Shown here: positions 50,655 to 61,300 of the stretch, in pieces | Layout of the letters: the number at the start of each line of letters is the position of its first letter | How positions within the stretch are numbered: position 1 is the stretch's first letter | DNA from: Tricholomella constricta | Taxonomy: Eukaryota > Basidiomycota > Agaricomycetes > Agaricales > Lyophyllaceae | Assembly: GCA_013368375.1 (NCBI GenBank) | Contig: JAACJP010000005.1 | Span: forward strand, 372,001-436,000 | DNA length: 64,000 nt | Direction of reading: 5' to 3' | Position numbers and translations under genes: made by a program | Notes under the pieces: generated by a model | Seen by the model: only the letters and a program-made list of their open reading frames with translations | The model's database searches: none | Told to the model about the DNA's origin: nothing

Positions 50655-51992
50655 ATGCTCTTCGTCGTATTATTCACCTACGCGGTCATATCATCGTTCT
50701 TCGTGCAATGTGGGCCGGGTAGTCTTCAATTCATCGAGGAGTCTCGCAGGCTCTATCTGCTCGCAGGAGCGAGTGCCCGGAGCATCGCCGCGAGTCCCGT
50801 ATCCCTTCCTCCTACTATGCTGGATCTTTTTCTGTGGCAAGAAGAGGCCGACTTCAAGGCGTTCTCCCGCTTTCATCAGAAATATCCCCAAGATCTCCTC
50901 ATACACGCTCTTCAGCCTGAGCCTCAAAGGACGAATAATGCGACAAATGACGATTTAGGCCCCGAAAAATATGTCGACCTCGAGCCGCTTATTACTCCTG
51001 TGCTTCAGCAGCTCTGGAGAGATCACAAAAAGTCTCGATCAACGGAGTTGGCCGTCCTATGGGTTGCCTGCGTTGCCCTATCTGTATTGCAGCTCTATCA
51101 GATTCTCCGTTGGTGTTTCAGCAATCTGTGCACTCCAAGACCTAAGTGGGTAAACGGGACGAATCAGGGAGCTCTACACGTTTGGGCTCTCCCTCCAGGT
51201 GAACCGATGAACTGGTCTGTCGATGTATTGCGGGCGACAAATTCACTGCCAGCTGACGAAGACGTAATCATGGAGTCTCCTGAAACGCCGAGCAATCCCC
51301 TCCTACCGCCATTCATGTATGGGGTTCCCAAATCTGAAGTAAATGATCAAAGCACGACACATCCCATTAACTTCGCGGTTTTTTCTGACCTGGCTACATC
51401 ATCCTCCTCGGTTCCTGCCGCTGGAACAGGCATCGCCACGCAAGGATCTTCGGCGATGAATTATGATACAGAGGCTCCCTCCACCAACGACTCTGATGCA
51501 GTCTCCACCGTCGGCGTATCGAGCGAATCCCCGAAGCCACCCACCTCAGACGTCGATGCCGCGCCCAGTCCTCCAAGCGAGGTCGCCAAGGGCAAGCGAC
51601 GCGCCATTGACCCTGTTTCTGATGACGAAGACACGCAGGCAACAACCTCCAGGGCTCCAGATGAATCTCAGGCGTCAGGCTCCGCGGGCCCTTCTACCAT
51701 CGGCGAGAGACACCAAACCGTGGCCGAGGCTGAGGCTGAGGCTGAGCCCGACGTCGGTTGTTTTTGCGAAGTGCTGAACGAGCCGGCCGATGGACAGGGC
51801 GAAAGGGCTCCGCCGTATCCGCATTCTCCTACTACTAGGGAACGTCTTTGCGAGATGAGACATGCGCGTGCCCTGGACTATCTTCTCATGCCATGGTGCA
51901 ACCGCTACCGCGTTGTCCGACACATTATATACGAGGACGACGAAAGGCGCCGACTCAGGTTCAGTTCGCTGGCGGGGCTGGGCTTGCGCTGA
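50655..51992 (+). CDS. Two-helix membrane protein, family copy 2
   Basis: 445 residues from ATG 50655 (the frame opens earlier on TTG). Same layout as 38971: hydrophobic N-terminus (MLFVVLFTYAVISSFFV), conserved Cys segment, second membrane helix (LAVLWVACVALSVLQLYQILRW), Ser/Thr/Pro-rich tail with a short repeat (EAEAEAEPD), and a basic C-terminus. No known domain. Its upstream block is intact, unlike copy 1. Confidence 0.65.
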   Translation: MLFVVLFTYAVISSFFVQCGPGSLQFIEESRRLYLLAGASARSIAASPVSLPPTMLDLFLWQEEADFKAFSRFHQKYPQDLLIHALQPEPQRTNNATNDDLGPEKYVDLEPLITPVLQQLWRDHKKSRSTELAVLWVACVALSVLQLYQILRWCFSNLCTPRPKWVNGTNQGALHVWALPPGEPMNWSVDVLRATNSLPADEDVIMESPETPSNPLLPPFMYGVPKSEVNDQSTTHPINFAVFSDLATSSSSVPAAGTGIATQGSSAMNYDTEAPSTNDSDAVSTVGVSSESPKPPTSDVDAAPSPPSEVAKGKRRAIDPVSDDEDTQATTSRAPDESQASGSAGPSTIGERHQTVAEAEAEAEPDVGCFCEVLNEPADGQGERAPPYPHSPTTRERLCEMRHARALDYLLMPWCNRYRVVRHIIYEDDERRRLRFSSLAGLGLR

Positions 51993-53300
51993 GCGAGAGC
52001 TAGGAGCCATTGGACTGTGACTTTTATTTTTGTATAATATTTCTTCGTAGACTATACCACACTATTTCTTGTAATTGCTAGATTTGTAGACCTTTTCGTA
52101 CCTGTACCTGTACCTGTAATCCGGAATGTAAACACACTGCATGATGCACTCGAAGATAATTATTTCGTTTGACTATGAGACTTGCAAGTCCTTATCGAAA
52201 CCACCGTTTATGAGCAGGCGTTGCTTTAGCTGGCTCACTTGTCGTGCTACGAGCACAACCCACAGATAGGCTACCAAGCCCGAGGATAGTGCATGTACAG
52301 ACATCTGTTGCATCTATACAGACGGCATGTACAAGGTGACGGCGGTACCGATGTCCTGTGCAATCCCCGTGGATTCGAGACTCTTTCTCGCAGTGGCCTC
52401 TGGTAAATTCACCATCGTCACTCTTCAAACCGACAAACGACAGACAATGAGGAATCGAACCAGCCAAGCGGCTCAGGGTGGCCCAGTGCATGATGAACAG
52501 TCTGGTTCTATTGCAATCGATTATTCCACGATGGAACCTCTATCACGGGGAGCACTTTAGTATATCCAGTCGTCTCAAAGGAAACTTTCCTCAAAAAAAT
52601 GCGCGACGAACTAGACCGCGAACTAGAGTAACCTTGCAGCCGACATGGAGGATGATTCTGTAAATTGAGGAGCTAGTCTCCGCGCCCTGTAGTGCGAGTA
52701 AAGCGGGATAATCGGTGGCGCAGATGAGAATTTGTTGAAGGATGCGATCAACCGTTTTCAGGAGGCGATTGTGCTCAACATGACTGAGGAGGCTGGTTAA
52801 AGCCACGGCCCGAATCCCGACGCTTGAATAATGCGGCAAGCGCCGATGGCGCACATTTGCTCCCGCTCTCCAACTTCCTCTCCAACTTCCAAATCCTACA
52901 ATCAATCACCGAGGTATTTTGGATCTCTTCGCGGTTGCGCAAATCTTGGCCAAAGTACCGGACCGCGTGGTACTGGAGTCAGAGACCTGCTGGTTTCGGA
53001 ATGCCACGGTGTCGACCTTCGACGCGTCCATAAAATAACCCGTCTTCTGAGGCCTACATTATCAATTGCAAGTATCGATAATCACTCTACAAGATATACT
53101 ATAACTATCATGATATACAATGATATATATAGGCCTCCATCTCTCACCTGCCTCAACGCGCCGCCCCGCGGCCCGTTCTCTGCTTCCTATCTGGCCTTAT
53201 GACCCGCACGCCTTTCTTTCTCTTCGGAGCCCTACGAAGTCTCGAATATATATATATAAGTCGCGGCGTCCTTGAACATTGAGGAACCACGACTTCCTGA
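51993..53300. other. Long spacer, no gene recognised
   Basis: About 1.3 kb with only short ORFs (for example 52327-52560 and minus 52591-52905) lacking any family signal. It ends in the GH28 promoter, with TATATATATA near 53245. Confidence 0.4.
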
Positions 53301-55435
53301 ATGTGGTCATTAACTCGTTTTGCGTTGATTTTCGCCCTTTCTCACAGTGTGGTGGTGGTGGTACACGCGAAACTATGCTCGTTATCACCCCTTGGGGTGG
53401 GCCAGGATGATACGGACCAAGTGAGTAATCCGATCTCGCTGAGGCCGTTTTACAAAGCAGAGTCTGCAGGTTGAGCAAGCAATCGCGACGTGCGGGAAAT
53501 TCGGCACGACTGTTTTTGAACCCGGGACCTACAATATTACGAGGTGTGTATAGCGGATTGGCTGCACTTGGGAGGGAGGACAAGTATCTCACTAGACGCT
53601 ATAGGAAGATGACCTGGAATCTTATCTCATCCACAGTCGACCTCAAAGGTTATCTTAGCGTGCGGTTCACTATGGCGCATACCCTAGCGCAAGGCCACTA
53701 ACGCATGATCATGCAGTTCAAACCTGATGTCCAATATTGGCTCAATGCGACGAACACCTATCGTGTTGTCTTTATTCAGGTATGCATGCCTGCTCTTCCA
53801 CTGCAGCAGCCCCGCCGACGACAAACGTTCACAGAGCCAAGCATCTTGGTTCGTCGTGAGCGGGAATGACTTCGTGATCGATGCTCACAATATCGGGGGC
53901 ATCCAAGGGAATGGCCAGGTAATCATATTGCTCCCCTATGTCGAAACCAGGCCATCTTGTTTTTACGTGCCTTAACAGCCCTGGTGGTCCTATTTTCAAA
54001 CGCACGCAAAAGCAGACGGAGACGGGCGCCCCATATCACTCACGCTGTATAAGGCCACCCGCGGCACGATCAGGAACTTCCGGATCGTGTCGCCACCTTT
54101 CTGGGCCAACACAGCGGCAGAGTCGTCTGACATCATCTACGACGGGATGTACGTCAATGCGACAAACACCGATCCGCTCTATGTCGGGAAGAAGTGAGTT
54201 TTTGATCACGCCCTGAAAATTTGAATGCGTATCCGAACCTTTGGTTTTGCTCATGGCGGATCGTGAAGTGCTGTGCCGAACACGGATGGTAAGCCGGCGG
54301 TACCAATCCTGTGGGTTTTGCGGAACCTAAACTCTGGAGCAGGGATAAACACCTATCGCAGCGATAACATCTCTATGTTCAATTGGGATGTGACCTGTGG
54401 GGACGATTGCTTGGCTATCAAAGGCGTAAGTCTTTTTTTTTGTTGCGCATAATCCTCCGCTGAGAATCTTCCAAACAGAATTCTTCGAACATCGTGGCAC
54501 GCAACATCACTTGTCGAGGAGGCAATGGGATCGCTTTCGGGTCGCTTGGTCAGTATGCGAACATGGTAAGCCACATAATCCTTTTTATCAGAATATCTAA
54601 AGCTGACCTGTCGTATAGAGCGACAATGTGTCCAACGTCCTCCTCGAAGACCTGTTGGTAATACACCGCTTTTTTGTCATATTTTGTCATGCCAAACGCA
54701 CGCCCGTTGTAGATAACTCGCATTGATCCAAATGTACAGCCTAACATGGCAAATGGAGTAAGTTAAATAATTGTCCGTCTCCGCTTGTCCGTACGTCCAT
54801 TGACCATAGCCCTATCCAGGTCTATTTCAAAACATGGACTGGTGCTGTACATGGGTCTCCGCCCACAGGTGGCGGCGGTGGCTCCGGTGAGTTGTCCTTC
54901 CCATTTTCCCGCCAAATGTAGCTGATCACTATGCAGGATCTGTGGACAATGTGGTCGCCAAGGGCGTTCGCCTTGATCGTGTTAACCTGCCGCTACACAT
55001 CTATCAGACGAACGGTGGCCACACGTCAGTTGTCATCCGCATAGTGTGTATAACCACTCCAGCTGACGCTGGCGTATCCCTTTCCCAGCGGTGATGCGCC
55101 TTCAACACTTAAATTTAGTAACCTGAATTTCACAGACTGGACTGGCACGGCAGTGACCAACAAGAGTATGGAACGTTTTGGATTGAATATGCATAGACAC
55201 CACTGATAACCCCTGTCTAGTCGTCGACATTGAGTGCAGCTCTGCTGTTGGGTGCAGCGGCATATCCTTCGATGAGTTCGATGTTGCTGGCCCGATAGGT
55301 CAGGCCCCAAGGTTTATCTGCCAGAACGTTCAAGGGTTATCGGGCCTGACAGGTAAGTAGCGCTCGATAACCTGCTTATAATTGGGAACTGACCAATCAT
55401 TTATAGCACCGTGTAATGCAACTGGCGAAGTGTAG
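53301..55435 (+). CDS. Glycoside hydrolase family 28 (pectin-degrading), secreted
   Basis: About ten short exons; the first are 53301-53420, 53470-53543 and from 53605. The start gives a signal peptide (FALIFALSHSVVVVVHA) of about 23 residues. The parallel beta-helix core is clear: WFVVSGNDFVIDAHNIGGIQGNG, then NTDG, GDDCLAIKGNSSNI and GGNGIAFGSLGQY. Aspartates of the NTD and GDD motifs are present. The His of the usual GHG motif is replaced (GNG), and the RIK motif appears as YFKTW, so this is unlikely to be a classical endopolygalacturonase and may be an exo-acting or rhamnogalacturonan-type enzyme. Two Cys near the end (CSAAVGC) would pair. No lesion found. Confidence 0.85.
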
Positions 55436-55893
55436 TTCCATGCGATCCGTCAATAACTAAAGTTTGTCAGTGATGATTGATCTCATCTCAGACTTCCAAG
55501 TCTGTCAAAGCTTGACGAGCCCGCCCCTTTCCATCCATCCATACATGCCCCCTTGCTATCAATCAAGCCGGACTGTTCACAAAAGCGGCCGTCGTAAAGA
55601 TCTAGGTAGCAGCCAGGCCTGGACTGTAGCATGATAAATAAGTCTGAGAGTAAAGATTCCCACAACACTGCTATGGAAACTTGAGAGATCAGGGTGGTGA
55701 CGGGGCCCGATTCTCGGGCAAATGTCATATCACATCAAAGGGACCCAGCGCAACGTTTCCTTGTTTCCTGTGTTTCCCTTTTCATCATTTTCTCTCTCTC
55801 TCTCTCTATCATTCCGACCTGCTGGCCGGTCTTTGCATTCTTTTCCTTTCTTTCTTCATCCTCGCTGTGCAGGGCGCTCATTAGATTATCTTA
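55436..55893. promoter_or_regulatory. NADPH oxidase upstream region
   Basis: 458 bp without ORF support. A TC-rich tract (TCTCTCTCTCTCTCT) near 55790-55808 lies about 90 bp before the ATG, as is common in fungal promoters. Confidence 0.45.
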
Positions 55894-58020
55894 ATGCCCC
55901 TCAAACGTTCATCCGGCCTCGATTTCTCCGACGGCAAGGGGTCCGCTCTGGATCAGCACCCCGATGTACCCAGTAATTATGCTGGCGGCTCCCAACCCAG
56001 CCATCTCCAGCGTAACAAAACAGAGAGGAGACGGCTGCAGGGCCTTCAGCGCTCTCTCACTAACTCGTCCATCTCAAAGGCACCAGCGAAGCCGGCAAAC
56101 TGGCGTCAGCAGTTCGATGTATGGATGATTAACGAAGGAGGCAGGCAGATGTTCTTTGGTGTCTGGATATTCCTGCATCTCCTTGTCGCCATCTTTGGGT
56201 TCATTCACTATCAGCTCAAAGATAATTCGGAGACTGCGCGCCAGCTCTTTGGCGTCACCTTTCGTACGTTGCCATGCACGACTCGCGTAATGAATTCTAC
56301 TAACCAGCCTATCAGCCATCGCTCGTACGGCTGCACTCGTCCTCCACGTCGATGTCATCTTCATCCTGCTCCCCGTCTGCCGCAACTTCATCTCCATACT
56401 GCGCCGGACCCCGCTCAACGACATCATCCCATTCGACAAGAACATCACTTTCCACAAAGCGACTGCATGGTCCATCGTAGTCGGTACTATCGTGCACATC
56501 CTCGCGCATATGGTCAACTTTGGAAAGCTCGCCATGCTTGACACAAACGCTACGACGACCGGCCAGCGCGTCGCCGCCTTCTTCGCGGCCAACTTCCTCA
56601 CGGGCCCTGGCGCGACCGGCTGGATCATGACTGCCGCGCTCTTCACCATGGTATACTTTGCGATGGAGAAGAAACGTCGTGCTAACTTTGAGTGGTTCTG
56701 GTACTCGCACCACCTGTTCATCGTGTTCTTCATCGCCTGGCAGCTCCACGGCATGTTCTGTATGATCAAGCCGGACAGGCCTCCTTACTGCTCGCCCAAC
56801 ACCATTGGAGTCTTCTGGGTGAGTAAACAATACTGTCTTTGACGGTTTCGTCTAAACTCCTTTCTAATTTTATCTCAGCGCTACTGGTTGGTCGGCGGAG
56901 TCATCTGGATCTGGGAGCGCATCCTCCGTGAAATCCGTTCTCGTCATATCACGTATATTTCCAAGGTCATCCAGCACCCCTCGAATGTCATGGAGTTGCA
57001 GATCAAGAAGGAAAAGACCACAACACGTGCAGGACAGTACATCTTCCTGTCGTGTCCCGAGGTCTCGTACTTCCAATGGCACCCCTTCACCCTCACCAGT
57101 GCTCCCGAGGAGGACTATATTTCCGTCCACATCCGTGTCGTCGGCGACTTTACGAAGGCCCTTGCCAAGGCTGTTGGGTGCGACTTTGACACGAAGGAAT
57201 CGAAGGGCAAAGGCGATGCTCCCGCGGGTGGAAAGGTCGTAGGAACGGTCGCCAATTCGGCCATTAACCGTACCCTCCCCCGTGTCATGGTCGACGGTCC
57301 GTTTGGCAGTGCGAGTGAGGACTTTTTGAATTATGAGACGATCTTGCTCGTTGGTGCTGGTATTGGTGTTACTCCATTTGCTTCGTGAGTGCGGATGACT
57401 TTTTCGAAAGTTCAGAGCCAGCTAATGTCTTCTTTCACAGCATCCTGAAGTCCATCTGGTACCGCATGAACAACTTCAATCAGTCCAAACCAACCCGCCT
57501 CTCCAAGGTTTACTTTACTTGGGTCATCCGTGACTTCGGCACGGCAGAGTGGTTCCACTCACTGCTACATGCGATCGAGGAGCAGGATACCTCGAACAGG
57601 ATCGAGATCAACATCTACCTTACTGCCAAGATTAAGGAGGACGACATGAACAATATCATCGTGCAGGACGTCGGTGCGGAGAAGGATGCCATCACCTCGC
57701 TTCGTGCCCCCACGCACTTTGGCAGGCCCAATTGGGACCGCGTGTTCAGCTCTATCGGGGAGAAACACCCCGAGACCGATGTCGGCGTGGTAAGCAGAAG
57801 CCCCTATTTCCGCACATTGTTGTTCAATAGTCCATCTTTTTGTCCCCCCTGTGTAGTTCTTCTGCGGACCAGCGGTACTTTCAAAGACCTTGAAACAGAT
57901 GTCGAACAAGTACTCGCAGCCCAGGGGTACCCGATTCTTCTTTGGAAAAGGTACGCCTCTGCTCTATCTTACGTCCACCTCGCCGCAAGTGCTGACCACA
58001 TTTCTTCAGAGAATTTCTAA
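55894..58020 (+). CDS. noxB: NADPH oxidase, NoxB type
   Basis: Six exons (55894-56263, 56316-56818, 56879-57384, 57441-57789, 57857-57950, 58010-58020) give 610 residues. The basic/Ser-rich N-terminal extension of about 65 residues and the segment following it favour NoxB over NoxA. Ferric reductase membrane part with paired His residues: FHKATAW, HILAHMVNF, WYSHHLFIV, QLHG. FAD-binding HPFTLTS; NADPH-binding GAGIGVTPFAS and FFCGPA; C-terminal FFGKENF. It moves electrons from NADPH across the membrane to oxygen, making superoxide, and in fungi acts in development and hyphal differentiation. It is core genome; no lesion found. Confidence 0.88.
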
Positions 58021-58314
58021 GCGATGTTGGCGCTAAGGAAAGTGTACGTTACGCGTGCTATGAAGGAATATTTTTTTCGGTGTCTTTGAGCTTGCTCCAC
58101 TCTTTTGGTTTGAGGATCTGGTCTGAACGCTGCATCCATCTATACATATATATATACCTTCGCATTGTTGAGGATAGTAGAAGCAATATCATTTGTTTCT
58201 CGTCTGTACTGTATATCCCCGAGATTTCCAAAGGAATTGGTCAGTAATCGCTCGGCGCAAAGTGGCGCGCCGGCTACGATTTTTGCCGGTCTCCGAGTCC
58301 TACGCTCAAAATGC
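58021..58314. other. Spacer between NoxB and VWA8 genes
   Basis: About 290 bp with AT-rich repeats (ATACATATATATATA) near 58143. An upstream extension of the VWA8 frame starting on TTG at 58165 is not supported. Confidence 0.5.
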
Positions 58315-61300
58315 ATGTTATTCAAGACCTTATGCCCATATATCCCCAGCAGTGGTCTCCTAGCCCGCACAACTCTTGGTCATCGCTCCTTCAGCAGCAT
58401 ACGAGCTAGCGATACCTTTTTAGCAGGCCATTCAGGACCGGTTACCCCCCGGACGACTTTCACCATGTCCCGAACGCCTCAGAGGCGCCTTGATCACCTC
58501 CTGAGGGAGCTTACTCCCGCTATAGCATCCGTCGGGACGCTGAAACTCGGGGACATCACTTATGAGGTGCCTGCGGCGCAGACACCGTCTAGGCTGGCCC
58601 GCTCGAAGGACTTGCTCGATATCAACGACGCCGTCAATTTGGATAATCTCCATTTCTTGCTGCAGAAGTACCTCCTGGGCCAGGATGCTTTCCTTGTTTC
58701 GCAGCCGGGGCCTTATGCGCGACGCCTTGCGTTGACATTCGCGAGGTGCGTGCGTGCGGAGCTGCAGTCGGAGTTGTGCAGTTGCAGTGCCGGGTGGATG
58801 CTGATGCGGTGTTGCAGCGTTATCAATGCGGAATACGAGTACATCGCGCTCCATAGGGATGTGGGTGAGACCGAACTCAAGCAGGTGCGTAGACCGTTCT
58901 ACGGTGTAGATCCGGGTGTTGACTTCGACTCGAGGGAAGGGAGATTAGGAAAGGAGGGAATTTGGTTTATGTAGATAGCCCTGCCGTCAGTGCAGTGAAG
59001 CATGGTCGTCTGTTAATTTTAGAGGGGATCGAGAAGGCTGAACGCGGTATCATGCCGGTACGTTTTGTTCCTGCACGTCTAGTTCGTTTGTCAATGCATT
59101 TCAGGTCCTCAACAATCTATTAGAGAATCGCGAGATGTGAGTCCCGAGAACCCTTCACAAAAGACTAAAAGTGACCGAAAACAGGAACCTTGATGATGGA
59201 ACACATATTATCCACCCTCAGCGTTACACGCAGCTTGAATCTGGTAATTCCTTAGAACATGGTCACAATTTCGTCCCCGCGCACAAGAACTTCCGCGTAA
59301 TCGCTATCGCCGCGCCCGTACCGCCTTATCCCGGGTACCCTCTAGACCCACCCTTCCGAAGCCGGTTCCAATCGCGTTTCATTGACCCCGTCGCGTCTCT
59401 GACAGCCCTCCGCGCCGCTGTGACAAGTCCAACGCCGCTAAATTCCCTGTACACCAACCTGCGCAACCTCATCCTCGCAACTCAATATGCCAGCGAATCC
59501 CGTCATGCCCTAGAGGCCATCTCCCGCTCCTCCCTACCGCCTTTCCCACAAACCGCACTCGCGAAACTCAGCAGCCTAGTCGCGACATTTCCGCCCTCGG
59601 CCAGTCTCGCGCCCGGCCAGCTCGCGCGGCTCTTCTTAACCATCCATCCGGGCCTCATCCACGCGTCCTTCCAGGCATGGGCGATGCTCAGTAGACAAAC
59701 GGATGAGGCGGGACTCGGTGAGCTCGGGACGCCGTCCATGTCATCCCAAGACGAAGAGATTGGGCTCTTAGGATACAGAATTTCTTCAATTAAGCGCGTG
59801 GATGAAAGGACCGCGGAGGCAACGTTCATGCTCCCCGGCAGCTCTCAGCCGCCGGTCGTGGTCAAGGTCCCAGCGGGGCCCAAGCCCCTCAGGCCGTTCC
59901 CTTTCGAGGGGAAGCTTGAGTTCTATCCGACGAATCGCTTCATGGGCTTGTTGACCTGCTTCCTACAGGCACATGCGCTCGGGTGGGATATCTCACTGAT
60001 TCCACCTGCGCTGCCGTCCACCGCGTCGACGTCGACGTCGACCCTTGTCAGGGTGTTCGGGCAGATTCTTGGCTATGACCAGGAGGTCGTTCATATGTAC
60101 AAGGAGCTAGGCGGTAGGGAGCTGATTATGCGCCGAAAGATCCAGGATGGCGGGGCGACGACTTGGGAACCAAGGTCTGTGATGGCTCGCTTCTCAAAAT
60201 CGGTGCATGGCTCTAATCAATTTCCATGGTTTGTTTTAGCCCCTTGATCGAAGGTGCATGGGCTGGCCAATTGCTGCATCTTTCGGGCCTCGACGTCATT
60301 GGATCTACGGCAGGCTCCCTCGCCCGCCTCATCCAAGACCGCGAGATTGAGCTCTGGGAGAATAAACGTATTGTGTCGGACGCATCTGCTGAAGAGGTGC
60401 GCGAAATTGCCATTTATTATATACTTGCAGCAACGTTGACCTATCACAATTACCAGCTGGCAGCCGGTGAGCTCACGGTCGCTCATCCCTCGTTCCGGAT
60501 CATCAGCACGGCCTCAAAGTCGCTGCCGCTCAAAGACTGGCTTTCCGACGAGCATGCCAACATGTTCTTCCCTATCCCCAGCCAGCCCATGGATCACCGC
60601 GAGGAGGCCGACATCCTCCGTGCCACCGGGTGCCCTCCCTCCCTCGTTGAGACTCTTCTTTCATTCGCAGGAAAGTACAGGCAAAGCATGTCAGAGGACA
60701 ACGTTCTGAAGAACAGGAAGCTAGGCACCCGTACCCTGGTGAGGATCGCGAGGCGCCTGGCGATGTTCCCACAGGACGACGATCTGAATACAATCATCAG
60801 CCGCTCACTCCTTGCGGAGTTCTTGCCTGCGATGGAGAGGATGAACCTTGATACCCTGCTGGCTGAGGCCAATATCGACCGCAAAACTCCTGTGGTATGT
60901 CCGCTTTCTGGTTTCGCCATAAGTAGAGAACATTGCTGACGATATCAAAAGTTCAACGCAAATGCAGTAGTCGAAGGGACTGCTCTGGTATTCCCCGGCG
61001 CTACGTCGTCTGGAGAAAGCGTTCCACAGACATCGATACCTTTGTTTGACGCGTCGCAGGATGTGGATGGGGTGGCGTCACATGTGCCTCATATGGACCA
61101 CTTTTACGACAACAGCCTGCAAACCGGCTTGATGCGTGATCTGGCTATTGACCTAGAAGTCCTTGGCGAACATGTCGTATTACTCGGGAACCAGGTATGT
61201 ACTGATCTGCTTCTCTATCGAGTGTTGCAATATAACTGAGGTTGTCCCAGGGTGTCGGGAAGAACAAAATTGTGGATCGGTGAGCTTTATTATTTTCCAT

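Noticed and set aside
52591..52905. Minus-strand ORF of 104 residues
   Set aside because: No homology signal or intron context; likely chance.
58165..58314. N-terminal extension of the VWA8 protein
   Set aside because: Opens on TTG; the ATG at 58315 gives a good mitochondrial presequence.
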